DNA from: Empedobacter tilapiae | GTDB lineage: Bacteria > Bacteroidota > Bacteroidia > Flavobacteriales > Weeksellaceae | Direction: 5' to 3' | Assembly: GCF_004785645.1 (NCBI RefSeq) | Contig: NZ_SRPE01000001.1 | Location: 124,001-188,000, forward strand | Length of the DNA stretch: 64,000 nucleotides | Part shown: positions 9,005 to 18,218 of the stretch, piece after piece | Layout of the letters: the number at the start of each line of letters is the position of its first letter | How positions within the stretch are numbered: the stretch's first letter is position 1 | Notes under the pieces: model-generated | What the model was told of the DNA's origin: nothing | The model's input: the letters and a program-made list of their open reading frames with translations, nothing else | Databases searched by the model: none | Made by a program: the position numbers and the translations under genes

Positions 9005-9991
9005 TTATTCATGTAGTTTTTTCCACAATAAATCTTTCAATTCTGTGATTCCTTTTCCAGAAACAGACGAAATAAATATTGTATCAATATCAGTTGGTAA
9101 TTGCGCTTTAATCTCAGCTTCCAATTCATCATCTAACATATCTGACTTAGAAATTGCTAAAATTCGTTCTTTATCTAACAATTCAGGATTGAATTTTTTC
9201 AATTCATTCAACAGAATTTCATATTCTTTTTTATAATCTTCTGTATCGGCAGGAATTAAAAATAATAAATTAGAGTTACGCTCAATATGACGCAAGAAAC
9301 GATGTCCAAGACCTTTTCCTTCTGCCGCACCTTCGATAATTCCAGGAATGTCTGCCATAATAAATGACTGATGATTACGGTATTCTACAATTCCCAAGTT
9401 AGGTGTTAACGTTGTAAATGCGTAATCTGCAATTTTTGGTTTAGCAGCCGAAACAGCTGATAACAAAGTAGATTTTCCTGCATTTGGAAAACCAACTAAA
9501 CCAACATCTGCCAAAATTTTCAACTCCAATGTAACTTGACGTTCATCACCATCCAAACCTGGCTGTGCATAACGAGGCGTTTGACGCGTTGCAGAACGGA
9601 AATGCCAGTTTCCTAAACCGCCTTTTCCTCCTTGCGCAATAATTAATTCTTGCCCATTTTCTGTTACTTCGCCAATAATATTTCCTTCCTCATCTTTGGC
9701 AATTGTTCCGATCGGAACTTCCAAAATAATATCTTCACCGTCAGCACCAGTAGAACGAGATTTACCTCCACGTCCACCGTTTTGCGCACGGAAATGTCTT
9801 TTGAATCGAAATTCTAACAAAGTCCAAAGATTTGAGTTTCCTAGAAGCGTGATGTTTCCTCCACGTCCACCATCTCCACCGTCTGGTCCACCTTTGTCAA
9901 TATATTTTTCGCGATGCAAACTTGCTGAACCCGCACCTCCATGTCCGGCTCTACAATTTATTTTTACGTAGTCAACAAAATTTGATTGCAT
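9005..9991 (-). CDS. obg: GTPase Obg/CgtA
   Basis: Essential ribosome-associated GTPase that acts in large-subunit assembly and stress control. The 328-aa protein has the Gly-rich Obg fold at residues 1-160 ([29 protein letters not shown]), then a G domain with G1 [10 protein letters not shown]3 DIPG and a G4-like SKSD motif. The C-terminal OCT domain found in some Obg proteins is absent, as is usual in this phylum. It is followed by ybaB. Confidence 0.97.
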   Translation of the reverse strand: MQSNFVDYVKINCRAGHGGAGSASLHREKYIDKGGPDGGDGGRGGNITLLGNSNLWTLLEFRFKRHFRAQNGGRGGKSRSTGADGEDIILEVPIGTIAKDEEGNIIGEVTENGQELIIAQGGKGGLGNWHFRSATRQTPRYAQPGLDGDERQVTLELKILADVGLVGFPNAGKSTLLSAVSAAKPKIADYAFTTLTPNLGIVEYRNHQSFIMADIPGIIEGAAEGKGLGHRFLRHIERNSNLLFLIPADTEDYKKEYEILLNELKKFNPELLDKERILAISKSDMLDDELEAEIKAQLPTDIDTIFISSVSGKGITELKDLLWKKLHE

Positions 9992-10015
9992 AATTTTTCT
10001 CTTTTAATTAGTCTG

Positions 10016-10023
10016 CAAAAGTA
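10016..10023 (-). promoter_or_regulatory. Putative -7 box of obg-ybaB
   Basis: The minus strand reads TACTTTTG, a match to TAnnTTTG, 25 bases before the obg start codon; the -33 position reads TTTA, a partial match. Confidence 0.5.
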
Positions 10024-10129
10024 CAATTTCTAATTTGTTTATTAAAATCTTGTATTATCTATTTTGAATGAATAATTTATAATGACTCAGATTTTTATTT
10101 ATATTTATTCAATTAATTAACACACTAAT

Positions 10130-10378
10130 ATGAATACTAAAAAAAATCTGTCCGATTATACTGATGAAGAACTTCTAATAACTCAAAAACAAACAAAAAC
10201 TATTGTAATTGCATTGGGATCTTTTATGTTTCTTGCGTTTATATTCTTTATCTACACTGCAATAAAAACAAGTAATTATGCCTTCATAGCTATTGGATGT
10301 GGAACTTCTGTTTCATTAATGCCTCTAATCGCTAAACTTTCTATGATTAATAAGGAGATTAAACTACGCAAAAAATAG
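10130..10378 (+). CDS. Small two-TM membrane protein
   Basis: Unrecognised 82-aa protein. A polar N-terminus (NLSDYTDEELLITQKQTK) precedes two hydrophobic segments at about residues 25-45 and 50-70 and a basic tail. The D-x-x-D-E-E-L start resembles a group of short flavobacterial membrane proteins with no known function. It is 11 bases upstream of the next membrane protein gene, so both are likely in one transcript. Confidence 0.6.
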   Translation: MNTKKNLSDYTDEELLITQKQTKTIVIALGSFMFLAFIFFIYTAIKTSNYAFIAIGCGTSVSLMPLIAKLSMINKEIKLRKK

Positions 10379-10389
10379 ATTGAAGATTT

Positions 10390-10983
10390 ATGAATAACGA
10401 GCATATACAACGCTTACTTCCTTTTGGTTACATTTATTTAGTTATCATGGGAATTATTAAAGAATCTATTTTTTACTATCAATTGGATATTAATATTCTG
10501 AAATTTTCGAGCATTATGGATATTTTAATTAGTCCAATTGCCGAAATCACTGCACATCCTTTCTTACTTATATTTTTTATTCTTCTTGTTTTTTCACTTT
10601 ATGGTTTCAAACAATATTCATTAAAATATCCTGAGAAAAAATTTATTAAAAAATATTACAAAATAAAAGAGACAGAAAACATCACTAATGAAGAATTTAC
10701 AAAGAAAATTAATCAAAACTTAATTGGATTCTTTTTTGTTATGTTGATTTGTTTCTTTTTAGGATTTGGAATTGGTGGTGGTAATTTTCTATCAAAACGA
10801 ATAAAAAATGGAGATTTAAAATTCGAAAAATATGGACAAACCTTAACTTTCAATTCTGGTGAGAAAAAAGAAATTTATCTTATCAATACCAATAGTCTCT
10901 ACTATTTTTATGTTGTAAAAGGTCAAAAAACTGTTGAAATTTCGCCAATTGGCACAATACAATCAATCGCAAAAAATAAGTAA
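10390..10983 (+). CDS. Hypothetical membrane protein
   Basis: Unrecognised 197-aa protein with about three transmembrane segments (residues about 12-30, 55-75 and 115-135) and a C-terminal soluble part that contains a beta-rich stretch (GQTLTFNSGEKKEIYLINTN). The loop between segments two and three is strongly basic. It follows the small membrane protein at 10130 closely. No function can be assigned. Confidence 0.65.
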   Translation: MNNEHIQRLLPFGYIYLVIMGIIKESIFYYQLDINILKFSSIMDILISPIAEITAHPFLLIFFILLVFSLYGFKQYSLKYPEKKFIKKYYKIKETENITNEEFTKKINQNLIGFFFVMLICFFLGFGIGGGNFLSKRIKNGDLKFEKYGQTLTFNSGEKKEIYLINTNSLYYFYVVKGQKTVEISPIGTIQSIAKNK

Positions 10984-11016
10984 TCAAAACATATTTTTAT
11001 AATGAATAAGATTGAT

Positions 11017-11024
11017 TAATTTTG
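11017..11024 (+). promoter_or_regulatory. Putative -7 box of pyrD, placed for a leaderless mRNA
   Basis: TAATTTTG ends only four bases before the pyrD ATG at 11029. With the usual distance from box to start of transcription, the mRNA would begin at or next to the start codon. Confidence 0.45.
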
Positions 11025-11028
11025 CAGC

Positions 11029-12051
11029 ATGTACAAACAATTCAAAAACATTTTATTTCAATTACAGCCCGAAGATGCGCATCATTTCGTTACGCGAAAT
11101 CTAAAAAATTATGCTGCATTTCCTGGAGTTGGAAAATTATTAGATAAATTTTATCAATACAATCATCCAAGTTTAGAACGAGAAGTTTTTGGAATTAAAT
11201 TCAAAAATCCAATTGGTTTAGCTGCTGGTTTTGATAAAAATGCTGAATATATTGAAGAATTGAACCACTTCGGATTTGGCTTTATCGAAATTGGAACCGT
11301 TACACCAAAACCTCAACCGGGAAATGACGCGCCACGTATGTTTCGTTTGGTAGAAGATGAAGCGATTATCAACCGAATGGGATTTAATAACAAAGGTGTT
11401 GATTTTGCTGTTTCGAAAATTAGAGAATTAAAAAATCGTGAAAACTATATTATTGGTGGAAATATTGGTAAAAATAAATTAACGCCAAACGAAGATGCTG
11501 TTGATGATTACATCAAATGTTTCAATGCTTTGTTTGACTATGTAGATTATTTTGTAGTTAACGTGAGTTCGCCAAACACGCCTGGATTACGTGATTTGCA
11601 AGAAAAAGAACCTTTATTGTACATTCTAAATTATTTGCAACAATACAATAATCAGAACGAAAAATCGAAACCAATTTTACTTAAAATCGCACCAGATTTA
11701 ACAGATTCGCAATTAGACGATATTATAGATATTGTATTAGAATCTAAAATTGCTGGAGTGATTGCTACAAATACAACCATTTCAAGAGAAGGATTAAAAT
11801 CTAGTCCTGAAATTGTAAAAGAAACTGGTGGAGTTTCGGGAAAACCACTTAAAAATCGCTCAACAGAAGTAATTCGTTATCTTTCTGAAAAATCAAACAA
11901 AGCATTTCCAATTATCGGAGTTGGTGGAATTCATACAGCCGAGGATGCGAAAGAAAAACTGGAGGCTGGTGCAAGTTTGTTACAAGTTTATACAGGTTTT
12001 ATTTATGAAGGTCCTGCTGTTGTAAAAAACATTTGCAAAGGCTTGGTTTAA
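11029..12051 (+). CDS. pyrD: Quinone-dependent dihydroorotate dehydrogenase (class 2)
   Basis: Oxidises dihydroorotate to orotate in pyrimidine synthesis, passing electrons through FMN to quinone at the membrane. The 340-aa length and the N-terminal amphipathic helix ([20 protein letters not shown]) identify class 2. Visible core motifs are [12 protein letters not shown], the [12 protein letters not shown] loop, [14 protein letters not shown] with the catalytic serine region, [12 protein letters not shown], and the FMN phosphate loop [11 protein letters not shown]. It is monocistronic, with no other pyrimidine genes nearby. Confidence 0.97.
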   Translation: MYKQFKNILFQLQPEDAHHFVTRNLKNYAAFPGVGKLLDKFYQYNHPSLEREVFGIKFKNPIGLAAGFDKNAEYIEELNHFGFGFIEIGTVTPKPQPGNDAPRMFRLVEDEAIINRMGFNNKGVDFAVSKIRELKNRENYIIGGNIGKNKLTPNEDAVDDYIKCFNALFDYVDYFVVNVSSPNTPGLRDLQEKEPLLYILNYLQQYNNQNEKSKPILLKIAPDLTDSQLDDIIDIVLESKIAGVIATNTTISREGLKSSPEIVKETGGVSGKPLKNRSTEVIRYLSEKSNKAFPIIGVGGIHTAEDAKEKLEAGASLLQVYTGFIYEGPAVVKNICKGLV

Positions 12052-12103
12052 AATCTAAAATTTTTATATTAATTTGGTATTTAGTTATACTTAATTAGCA
12101 CTG

Positions 12104-13297
12104 ATGAATACAGTTAAAATAGGTGATGAATTTGAAAATATTTCATATAAATTAATCAAAAACTCCATTCAGAATGGAGAACTAGGAATTTTAGAAAGTT
12201 CTGCAAAAGTTTTTCAGAAAAAAGGATATTATTCAAAAGATAGAGAAAAAAATATAATTTTTGATATATCTATAGAAATTTGGCCAAATAATGCTGATAA
12301 ATATAGTATTCTTTATTTAATTGAATGTAAAAGTTCAACTAAAGGAAATAAAGTTCCTGTTGATGACGTTGAGGAATTTTTCACAAAAGCTTCTCAAGTT
12401 ACAGGAAGCGGTGTCAAACCAGTAATGATTACTAATTCTTCATTTCAATCTGGTGGTCTAACGTTTGCTAAGAATAAAAATATAATGTTAATTGAAGTTG
12501 ATAACGAAAATAATCACAAAGTCAAATTATACAGAACTAATTCAAGAACAATAACAGAATCTGAAAATATTGATAAAACCATTAGCATTTTTCTAAAGAA
12601 AACTTTATCAAAAAATAAAATTAGTGGATTAAAAAAGTTGAAATCAGAACAAATTGAAGAAATAACCAAAAATTTACTAACTGATTTTAATAATTATCGT
12701 CCTATAAATATTCATTCTTTAATTAATTACTTAAAAAGAAGCTATAACTTAAATTTCGATTTCAGTAAATCTCTAGAAACTATAGATGGAAACGAATTAA
12801 TGGGGTATTTCGATAATTCTATAAATACAATTTTTATTGACAAATCTTTGGTTAATAAAGAACAATTTCCATTTATTTTAGGACATGAAATAGGGCATTT
12901 CTTTCTACATAAAAATTTAAAAATCGATCAAGAACTTTATAATGATTTTGCTGATTCTGAATATAATTATTTTCTAGATAAACATATTTTACAAAATGAT
13001 CGAAATTGGATTGAATGGCAAGCAAATAAATTTTCTATTTCATTATTTGTTCCAAAAGATTTATTTTACGGTCATTTAATATTATTTCGAAAAAATAAAG
13101 GAATTAGCAAACCTCATTTAATATATTTAGATGAGCAAACAATTAACATCCGTGATTATAATGATACTATTAATTTTCTTTCAAAAAAATTTGGAATTAG
13201 TAAAACTGTAATAAAATATAGAATTGACGAATTAGGTATTTTAACTTATGGTAAAACCAAGATAGATACTAGAAATTTAAGAGACTTTATATATTAA
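12104..13297 (+). CDS. Mrr-like restriction nuclease domain fused to ImmA/IrrE metallopeptidase
   Basis: Two-domain protein of 397 aa. Residues 1-140 look like a PD-(D/E)xK nuclease of the Mrr type: FDISIEIW (Asp54) followed by YLIECKSS (Glu74-Cys75-Lys76), then VPVDDVEEF and a NSSFQSGG turn common in Mrr-like domains. Residues about 200-330 form an ImmA/IrrE (COG2856) peptidase: HEIGH at 261-265 with a downstream Glu304 in EWQANKFS as likely third zinc ligand. The end (GISKTVIKYRIDELGI) resembles a helix-turn-helix. ImmA/IrrE peptidases usually cleave a repressor; none is adjacent. The gene is AT-rich relative to its neighbours and sits alone between pyrD and adk, suggesting an accessory, perhaps DNA-damage or defence, role (inference). 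Confidence 0.75.
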   Translation: MNTVKIGDEFENISYKLIKNSIQNGELGILESSAKVFQKKGYYSKDREKNIIFDISIEIWPNNADKYSILYLIECKSSTKGNKVPVDDVEEFFTKASQVTGSGVKPVMITNSSFQSGGLTFAKNKNIMLIEVDNENNHKVKLYRTNSRTITESENIDKTISIFLKKTLSKNKISGLKKLKSEQIEEITKNLLTDFNNYRPINIHSLINYLKRSYNLNFDFSKSLETIDGNELMGYFDNSINTIFIDKSLVNKEQFPFILGHEIGHFFLHKNLKIDQELYNDFADSEYNYFLDKHILQNDRNWIEWQANKFSISLFVPKDLFYGHLILFRKNKGISKPHLIYLDEQTINIRDYNDTINFLSKKFGISKTVIKYRIDELGILTYGKTKIDTRNLRDFIY

Positions 13298-13328
13298 AAA
13301 AAGGATTCTCAATGAGAATCCTTTTTTT
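13296..13328. terminator. Bidirectional terminator
   Basis: Hairpin GGATTCTC-aat-GAGAATCC flanked by A- and T-tracts, between the nuclease-peptidase gene and the convergent adk gene. Confidence 0.9.
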
Positions 13329-13348
13329 ATATAATGTAAAAGTTGTTC

Positions 13349-13927
13349 TTATAAAACTTCTTTAATTGCTGCGTTCAATTTTTCGGTAATATCTTCAATA
13401 GAACCTACTCCATCAATCTCAATCCATTTCCCTTGCGCTTTGTAGTGTTCTGCTACAATTGCAGTTTTTTCGTAATATTCTGTAATACGATCACGAATAA
13501 TTTTTTCGTCCACATCATCAGCACGACCAGAAGTTTTTCCGCGCTCTAATAAACGTTGAACCAAAATTTCGTCATCCACAACTAATGCTAATGTAATCGA
13601 AACTTCGCTTTCGTATTTATCTGCTAAGATTTTATCTAAAGCTTCTGCTTGAGATGTTGTACGTGGATATCCATCAAAAATATATCCATAAGAATTTGGA
13701 TTATTATCTAAATGATCAACCAACATATTTGTTGTTACCTCATCTGGAACTAATTGTCCCTTGTCCATATAAGATTTCACAAGAGCGCCTAATTCTGTTT
13801 CATTTTTAAGGTTGAAACGAAATAAGTCTCCTGTAGAAATTTGAGGAGTTTGGTACTTTTCTTCTAAAAATTTAGCTTGTGTTCCTTTACCACTGCCAGG
13901 AGGTCCGAACAATACAATGTTTAGCAT
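13349..13927 (-). CDS. adk: Adenylate kinase
   Basis: Converts AMP + ATP to two ADP. The 192-aa protein starts with the P-loop FGPPGSGKGTQ, then shows the STGDLFR AMP site, FDGYPRTTSQAEAL, and RGKTSGRADD in a short LID without zinc cysteines. That short-LID form is common in Bacteroidota. It follows hpt by six bases on the same strand, so both purine genes form an operon. Confidence 0.97.
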   Translation of the reverse strand: MLNIVLFGPPGSGKGTQAKFLEEKYQTPQISTGDLFRFNLKNETELGALVKSYMDKGQLVPDEVTTNMLVDHLDNNPNSYGYIFDGYPRTTSQAEALDKILADKYESEVSITLALVVDDEILVQRLLERGKTSGRADDVDEKIIRDRITEYYEKTAIVAEHYKAQGKWIEIDGVGSIEDITEKLNAAIKEVL

Positions 13928-13933
13928 TTTGTT

Positions 13934-14470
13934 TTAATGTTTTATTTGATAAATATCTGGTAAATTTCTTCCTAATCCGTCAAAATCTAATCCATAACCT
14001 ACTACAAATTTATCAGGAATAGAGATTCCTACTAAATCTACCTTTAAATCTTTTTTGTAAGCATCTGGCTTAAATAATAAAGTTGCTACTTTTAATGATT
14101 TTACCTTTTTCTCTTTCAAGATTCGGTGCAACTCTACTAACGTATTACCTGTATCTACAATATCTTCTAAAATAATTACGTGACGTCCTTCAACATTCAT
14201 CGGAATATCCATCTCAATAGTAATTTTCCCTGTTGATTCTGTTCCTTCGTAAGATTTTAATTTCAAGAATGAAATCTCACATTCTCCTTGATATTGTTTT
14301 AAGAAATCGCTGAAGAACATTACAACTCCGTTCAATACACCAACAAAAATCGGTCTTTCGTCTTTGTATTCTTCGTAAACTTCGTTTGCCATATTTTTGA
14401 TGGCGTGTTCTATTTCTTCAAAAGCGATGTACGGAATAAATTTTTTACCGTGAATTTCTATTTCTTTCAT
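13934..14470 (-). CDS. hpt: Hypoxanthine phosphoribosyltransferase
   Basis: Purine salvage enzyme that joins hypoxanthine (and usually guanine) to PRPP. The 178-aa protein carries the PRPP-binding motif ILEDIVDTGNTL near residue 105, the VGVLNGVVMFFSDF loop, and the C-terminal FVVGYGLDFDGLGRNLPDIY segment typical of HPRT. It is the first gene of the hpt-adk pair. Confidence 0.95.
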   Translation of the reverse strand: MKEIEIHGKKFIPYIAFEEIEHAIKNMANEVYEEYKDERPIFVGVLNGVVMFFSDFLKQYQGECEISFLKLKSYEGTESTGKITIEMDIPMNVEGRHVIILEDIVDTGNTLVELHRILKEKKVKSLKVATLLFKPDAYKKDLKVDLVGISIPDKFVVGYGLDFDGLGRNLPDIYQIKH

Positions 14471-14530
14471 TGTTTGAGATATTCAAATATATACTTTTTT
14501 TGATAAAGTTTAAAACATTTATCTATTTTA

Positions 14531-15892
14531 TTAGATTGTCATTGAGAAAATACGTGTTTCTGGCTCGTTATCTATCATTCTCTTATCGAATGTCATACAC
14601 ACATTTCTAACATATGGACGTCCTTCTTCTTTTACGATCAAACCATTTTCTACAAATTCAATCAAATTATCGTCAACCATATCTTGCAACATAGTTTTAA
14701 TACGATCTACATCATCAAATTTCATATTATCATCAGCCCAAGAAGTTTCTAAATTACACATTAAATTTAGAATATGACGACGCATAATCAAATCTTCTTC
14801 TGATAAAATATGACCTTTGAAAACGGATAATTCTCCGTTATTTATTGATTTTTCATACTCTTCTACCGTCTTCTCGTTTTGTCCAAAACTGTACCAAGAA
14901 TCGCTGATAGAAGAAACTCCCAAACCAAACATTAATTGTGTTTTCGAAGAAGAATATCCCATAAAATTACGATGTAATGTATGGTTTTTCATCGATTGAT
15001 ACATCGAATCTTGTTCTAAGGCAAAATGATCCATTCCAACTTCGAAATAGTTCATTTCCTCGAACATTTTCTTTCCTTTTTCATATAATGCACGTTTCAA
15101 TTCTGGCGAAGGCAAATCATCATCATGAAAACCACGTTGTCCAACACCTTTTATCCACGGCACGTGCGCATAACTGTAAAATGAAATACGATCTGGATTT
15201 AATTCTTTTGTTAAATTAATTGTTTCCATCATACCTTCCATTGTTTGATGTGGAAGACCAAAAATCAAATCGTGAGAAATCGATGTAAAACCAATTTCGC
15301 GCGCTTCTTCTGTTGCTCTTTTCACATTCTCGAAAGGTTGAACACGATTAATCGCTTCCTGAACTTTCAGATCATAATCTTGTACACCATACGAAATACG
15401 TCTAAAACCTAAATCGTATAAAGCCTGTAAATGTTCTCTTGTTGTGTTATTTGGATGCCCTTCTAAACTAAATTCATGTCCTTCGGCAACATCCGCATAT
15501 TCAAAAATACCATCAATTAATTTCTTCAAATTTTCTGGAGAGAAAAATGTTGGTGTTCCTCCTCCTAAATGAATTTCTTTAATTTTTGGTCGAGATGAAA
15601 ATAAATCCACATATAATTTCCATTCTTTCAAAACTGTATCAATATACGGAACTTCTACCGAATGCTGTTTCGTAATACGTTTGTTACATGCACAAAACGT
15701 ACACAACGATTCGCAATAAGGTAAATGAATATAAATTGATATCCCTTCTTCAGCATTGCTTTCATCGAAAGATCGTTGAAAACTTTCAATCCAACCTTGT
15801 TTAGTAAAATCATCATTGTCCCAAAACGGAACAGTTGGATAACTTGTGTAACGAGGTCCTGGAATATTATATTTCTGAATTAAATTATTCAT
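14531..15892 (-). CDS. hemN: Oxygen-independent coproporphyrinogen III oxidase
   Basis: Radical-SAM enzyme that converts coproporphyrinogen III to protoporphyrinogen IX without oxygen. The 453-aa protein has the N-terminal PGPRYTSYPTVPFW segment, the iron-sulfur cysteine cluster YCESLCTFCAC, the GGGTPTFF SAM-binding stretch and a C-terminal HemN domain. These features and the length separate it from shorter HemW-like proteins. It stands alone between hpt-adk and kdsA, all on the minus strand. Confidence 0.95.
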   Translation of the reverse strand: MNNLIQKYNIPGPRYTSYPTVPFWDNDDFTKQGWIESFQRSFDESNAEEGISIYIHLPYCESLCTFCACNKRITKQHSVEVPYIDTVLKEWKLYVDLFSSRPKIKEIHLGGGTPTFFSPENLKKLIDGIFEYADVAEGHEFSLEGHPNNTTREHLQALYDLGFRRISYGVQDYDLKVQEAINRVQPFENVKRATEEAREIGFTSISHDLIFGLPHQTMEGMMETINLTKELNPDRISFYSYAHVPWIKGVGQRGFHDDDLPSPELKRALYEKGKKMFEEMNYFEVGMDHFALEQDSMYQSMKNHTLHRNFMGYSSSKTQLMFGLGVSSISDSWYSFGQNEKTVEEYEKSINNGELSVFKGHILSEEDLIMRRHILNLMCNLETSWADDNMKFDDVDRIKTMLQDMVDDNLIEFVENGLIVKEEGRPYVRNVCMTFDKRMIDNEPETRIFSMTI

Positions 15893-15964
15893 TATCTAAA
15901 AAATTAAAAATACTTAATCAACTTGACTAAGTATTATTTAATAAATTTTCTTTAAAAATTATTT

Positions 15965-16774
15965 TTATAGAATTGCCTGACGAACTCTAACTAATTTCGT
16001 TAATAATTCTTCTAACAAATCTAATTGTAACATGTTTGCTCCGTCACTTTTTGCGTTTTTAGGATCTGGATGCGTCTCGATAAAAATACCGTCAGCACCA
16101 ACAGCAATTCCAGCTTTTGCAATTGTTTCGATTAATTCTGGCTTTCCTCCTGTTACACCCGAAGCTTGATTAGGTTGTTGCAAAGAATGTGTGATATCTA
16201 AAATAACTGGCGCATAATTCTGCATCACAGGAATTCCACGATAATCTACCACTAAATCTCCGTAACCTAACATAGTTCCACGCTCGATAATTGCAACATT
16301 ATTATTACCAGAATCTGTTACTTTCTCTACAGGAAATTTCATTGCTTCTGGCGAAAGAAATTGACCTTTCTTCAATGTAACATGTTTCCCTGTTTGTGCA
16401 GCTGCAACCACTAAATCGGTTTGACGAACCAAGAAAGCAGGAATTTGTAACACATCTACATAAGCCGCCGCCATTTCTGCATGAAAAGGTTCATGGATAT
16501 CTGTAGTTGTTGGCACATCAAATGTTTCTCCTACTTTTTGGATAATTTTCAATGCTTTTTCATCTCCAATTCCTGTAAAACTATCAATACGAGAACGATT
16601 TGCTTTTTTGAAAGATCCTTTAAAAACATAAGGAATCTCTAATTTATCAGTAATTGTTACTACTTTTTCAGCAATTCTCAAAGCCATATCTTCACTTTCG
16701 ATGGCACATGGACCAGCAAGTAAAAAGAAGTTTGGCGAATCTTTGTGTTTTATCTTTGATAAAGTTTCTATCAT
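15965..16774 (-). CDS. kdsA: 3-deoxy-8-phosphooctulonate synthase
   Basis: Condenses arabinose 5-phosphate with phosphoenolpyruvate to give Kdo 8-phosphate for lipopolysaccharide. The 269-aa protein shows AGPCAIES near the N-terminus, KGSFKKANRSR (phosphate binding), LQIPAFLVRQTDL, DITHSLQQPN and IFIETHPDPKNAKSDG. It is monocistronic; its putative promoter places transcription start at the start codon. Confidence 0.96.
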   Translation of the reverse strand: MIETLSKIKHKDSPNFFLLAGPCAIESEDMALRIAEKVVTITDKLEIPYVFKGSFKKANRSRIDSFTGIGDEKALKIIQKVGETFDVPTTTDIHEPFHAEMAAAYVDVLQIPAFLVRQTDLVVAAAQTGKHVTLKKGQFLSPEAMKFPVEKVTDSGNNNVAIIERGTMLGYGDLVVDYRGIPVMQNYAPVILDITHSLQQPNQASGVTGGKPELIETIAKAGIAVGADGIFIETHPDPKNAKSDGANMLQLDLLEELLTKLVRVRQAIL

Positions 16775-16778
16775 TGTG

Positions 16779-16786
16779 CAAATTTA
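16779..16786 (-). promoter_or_regulatory. Putative -7 box of kdsA, placed for a leaderless mRNA
   Basis: Minus strand reads TAAATTTG, ending four bases before the kdsA ATG, the same geometry as pyrD. No -33 TTTG is seen at the usual distance. Confidence 0.4.
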
Positions 16787-16811
16787 CACAAAGTTATCGA
16801 CTTATTTTTCA

Positions 16812-16819
16812 TAATTTTG
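16812..16819 (+). promoter_or_regulatory. Putative -7 box of the 16.85-19.1 kb operon
   Basis: TAATTTTG matches TAnnTTTG and lies 31 bases before the ATG at 16851. Confidence 0.45.
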
Positions 16820-16850
16820 CCTATACTTTATCATTCTTATTTATCGTTTT

Positions 16851-17084
16851 ATGGATTTTTTATCTAACATTAGTATAGCCGATATTTTTGGCTATCTTGC
16901 TTCAGTCTTTATTGTACTAGCATTCTTTTTTTCAAAGATTACAATTATTCGCATTATCAATGCAATTGGTTGTGTATGTTTTGTAATTTATGCTGCTATG
17001 ATTGAGGCTTGGCCAGTCCTTATTCCAAATGCAATTTTATTTTTAGTTCAGGCATATTATATTGCTTTCAAACCTGGAAAATAA
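16851..17084 (+). CDS. Small YgjV-like membrane protein
   Basis: A 77-aa protein with three closely packed hydrophobic segments (IFGYLASVFIVLAFFF, IRIINAIGCVCFVIYAAM and PVLIPNAILFLVQAYYIAF). The pattern fits the YgjV/Imp-YgjV family of inner-membrane proteins of unknown function. It is 18 bases upstream of a glycosyltransferase gene and is probably the first gene of that operon. Confidence 0.6.
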   Translation: MDFLSNISIADIFGYLASVFIVLAFFFSKITIIRIINAIGCVCFVIYAAMIEAWPVLIPNAILFLVQAYYIAFKPGK

Positions 17085-17102
17085 TCTTAAAAAACCATAA
17101 AA

Positions 17103-18218
17103 TTGAAAATCCTATCTGCTGTACTAAATAATATTGAAACCGATCAAAGATTAGATAAAGTTTGCCATTCTTTGTTAAAATTTGGGTACGATGTAGAATT
17201 GATTGGCGCAACTATAAACGGAAGACCAGAATTGAATAAACCGTACAAGACATTTTTGATGGAACAAAAAAATCAATCAACAATGAAAAAGTATGCAGAA
17301 TTTAATTACAAATTGTTTTTCACCTTACTTAAAAAAGCTGATAAACAAACTATTTTATTAGCCAATGATTTGGATAGTTTACTTCCTTTTTATTTGGTTA
17401 GTAAAATCAAAAAAATTCCTTTAGTTTTTGATAGTCATGAAATTTATTCAGAATTACCATCATTACACAATCGTCCTAAAACAAAAAAAATTTGGAAAAC
17501 TTTAGAACGTTCTCTTGTTCCAAGAATTAAATATTTTTATACGGTAAGTAATGGATATGCCAATTGGTTTCGCAAGGAATATGGTGCTAATCCGGCTGTG
17601 ATTAGAAATGTTCCCAACCGAACAAAACTTAACGATAAACAAGATTTAATTTTCTTTCGCTTACCCGAAAATCCAACAAACGATAAAATATTATTGTATC
17701 AAGGCGTAATTAACATGAGTCGAGGAATTGACAGAATGATTGAAGCCTTCAAATACATTGATAATTGTCAATTTTGGATTGCTGGCGAAGGGCCCAAAAA
17801 AACTGAATACGAACAATTGGTAAAAGATTTAGATTTAACTAATCGCATTCATTTTTTAGGAAATATTCCCCCAAAAACTTTAAAAACTATAACACCTTTA
17901 GCTGATGTAGGAATGAGTATGGAAGAAGATTTAGGATTAAGCTATCGCTACGCTCTACCGAATAAATTATTTGACTTTATTCAAGCTAGAGTACCAATTT
18001 TAGCAACAAATTTACCAGAAATCAAAAAAATGGTCGAAGAATATAAAGTTGGAAAAGTGATTGACAACCACGAACCAAAACATTTGGCTGAAAAACTACA
18101 AGAAATCTTAAACGAAGGAAAAAGAAGTTACCAAGAAAACCTTGCAAATGCTGCAAACGAACTTTGTTGGGAAAATGAAGAATTAAAATTGAAGGAGATA
18201 TTTGATCGTGCAAAATAG
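17103..18218 (+). CDS. Glycosyltransferase, GT-B fold (family 4-like)
   Basis: Probable sugar transferase for surface polysaccharide or lipopolysaccharide (371 aa). The N-terminal half has the acceptor-side Rossmann segment (LVFDSHEIYSELP); the C-terminal half has LLYQGVINMSRGIDRMIEA, FWIAGEGPKKTEYEQLV and IHFLGNIPPKTLKTITPLAD, the nucleotide-sugar pattern of GT4 enzymes. Translation probably starts at a TTG at 17103, since the sequence (MKILSAVLNNIETDQR) is a complete family-type N-terminus and the first in-frame ATG would remove over 50 residues. The stop is immediately followed by the next gene's ATG. Confidence 0.85.
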   Translation: MKILSAVLNNIETDQRLDKVCHSLLKFGYDVELIGATINGRPELNKPYKTFLMEQKNQSTMKKYAEFNYKLFFTLLKKADKQTILLANDLDSLLPFYLVSKIKKIPLVFDSHEIYSELPSLHNRPKTKKIWKTLERSLVPRIKYFYTVSNGYANWFRKEYGANPAVIRNVPNRTKLNDKQDLIFFRLPENPTNDKILLYQGVINMSRGIDRMIEAFKYIDNCQFWIAGEGPKKTEYEQLVKDLDLTNRIHFLGNIPPKTLKTITPLADVGMSMEEDLGLSYRYALPNKLFDFIQARVPILATNLPEIKKMVEEYKVGKVIDNHEPKHLAEKLQEILNEGKRSYQENLANAANELCWENEELKLKEIFDRAK

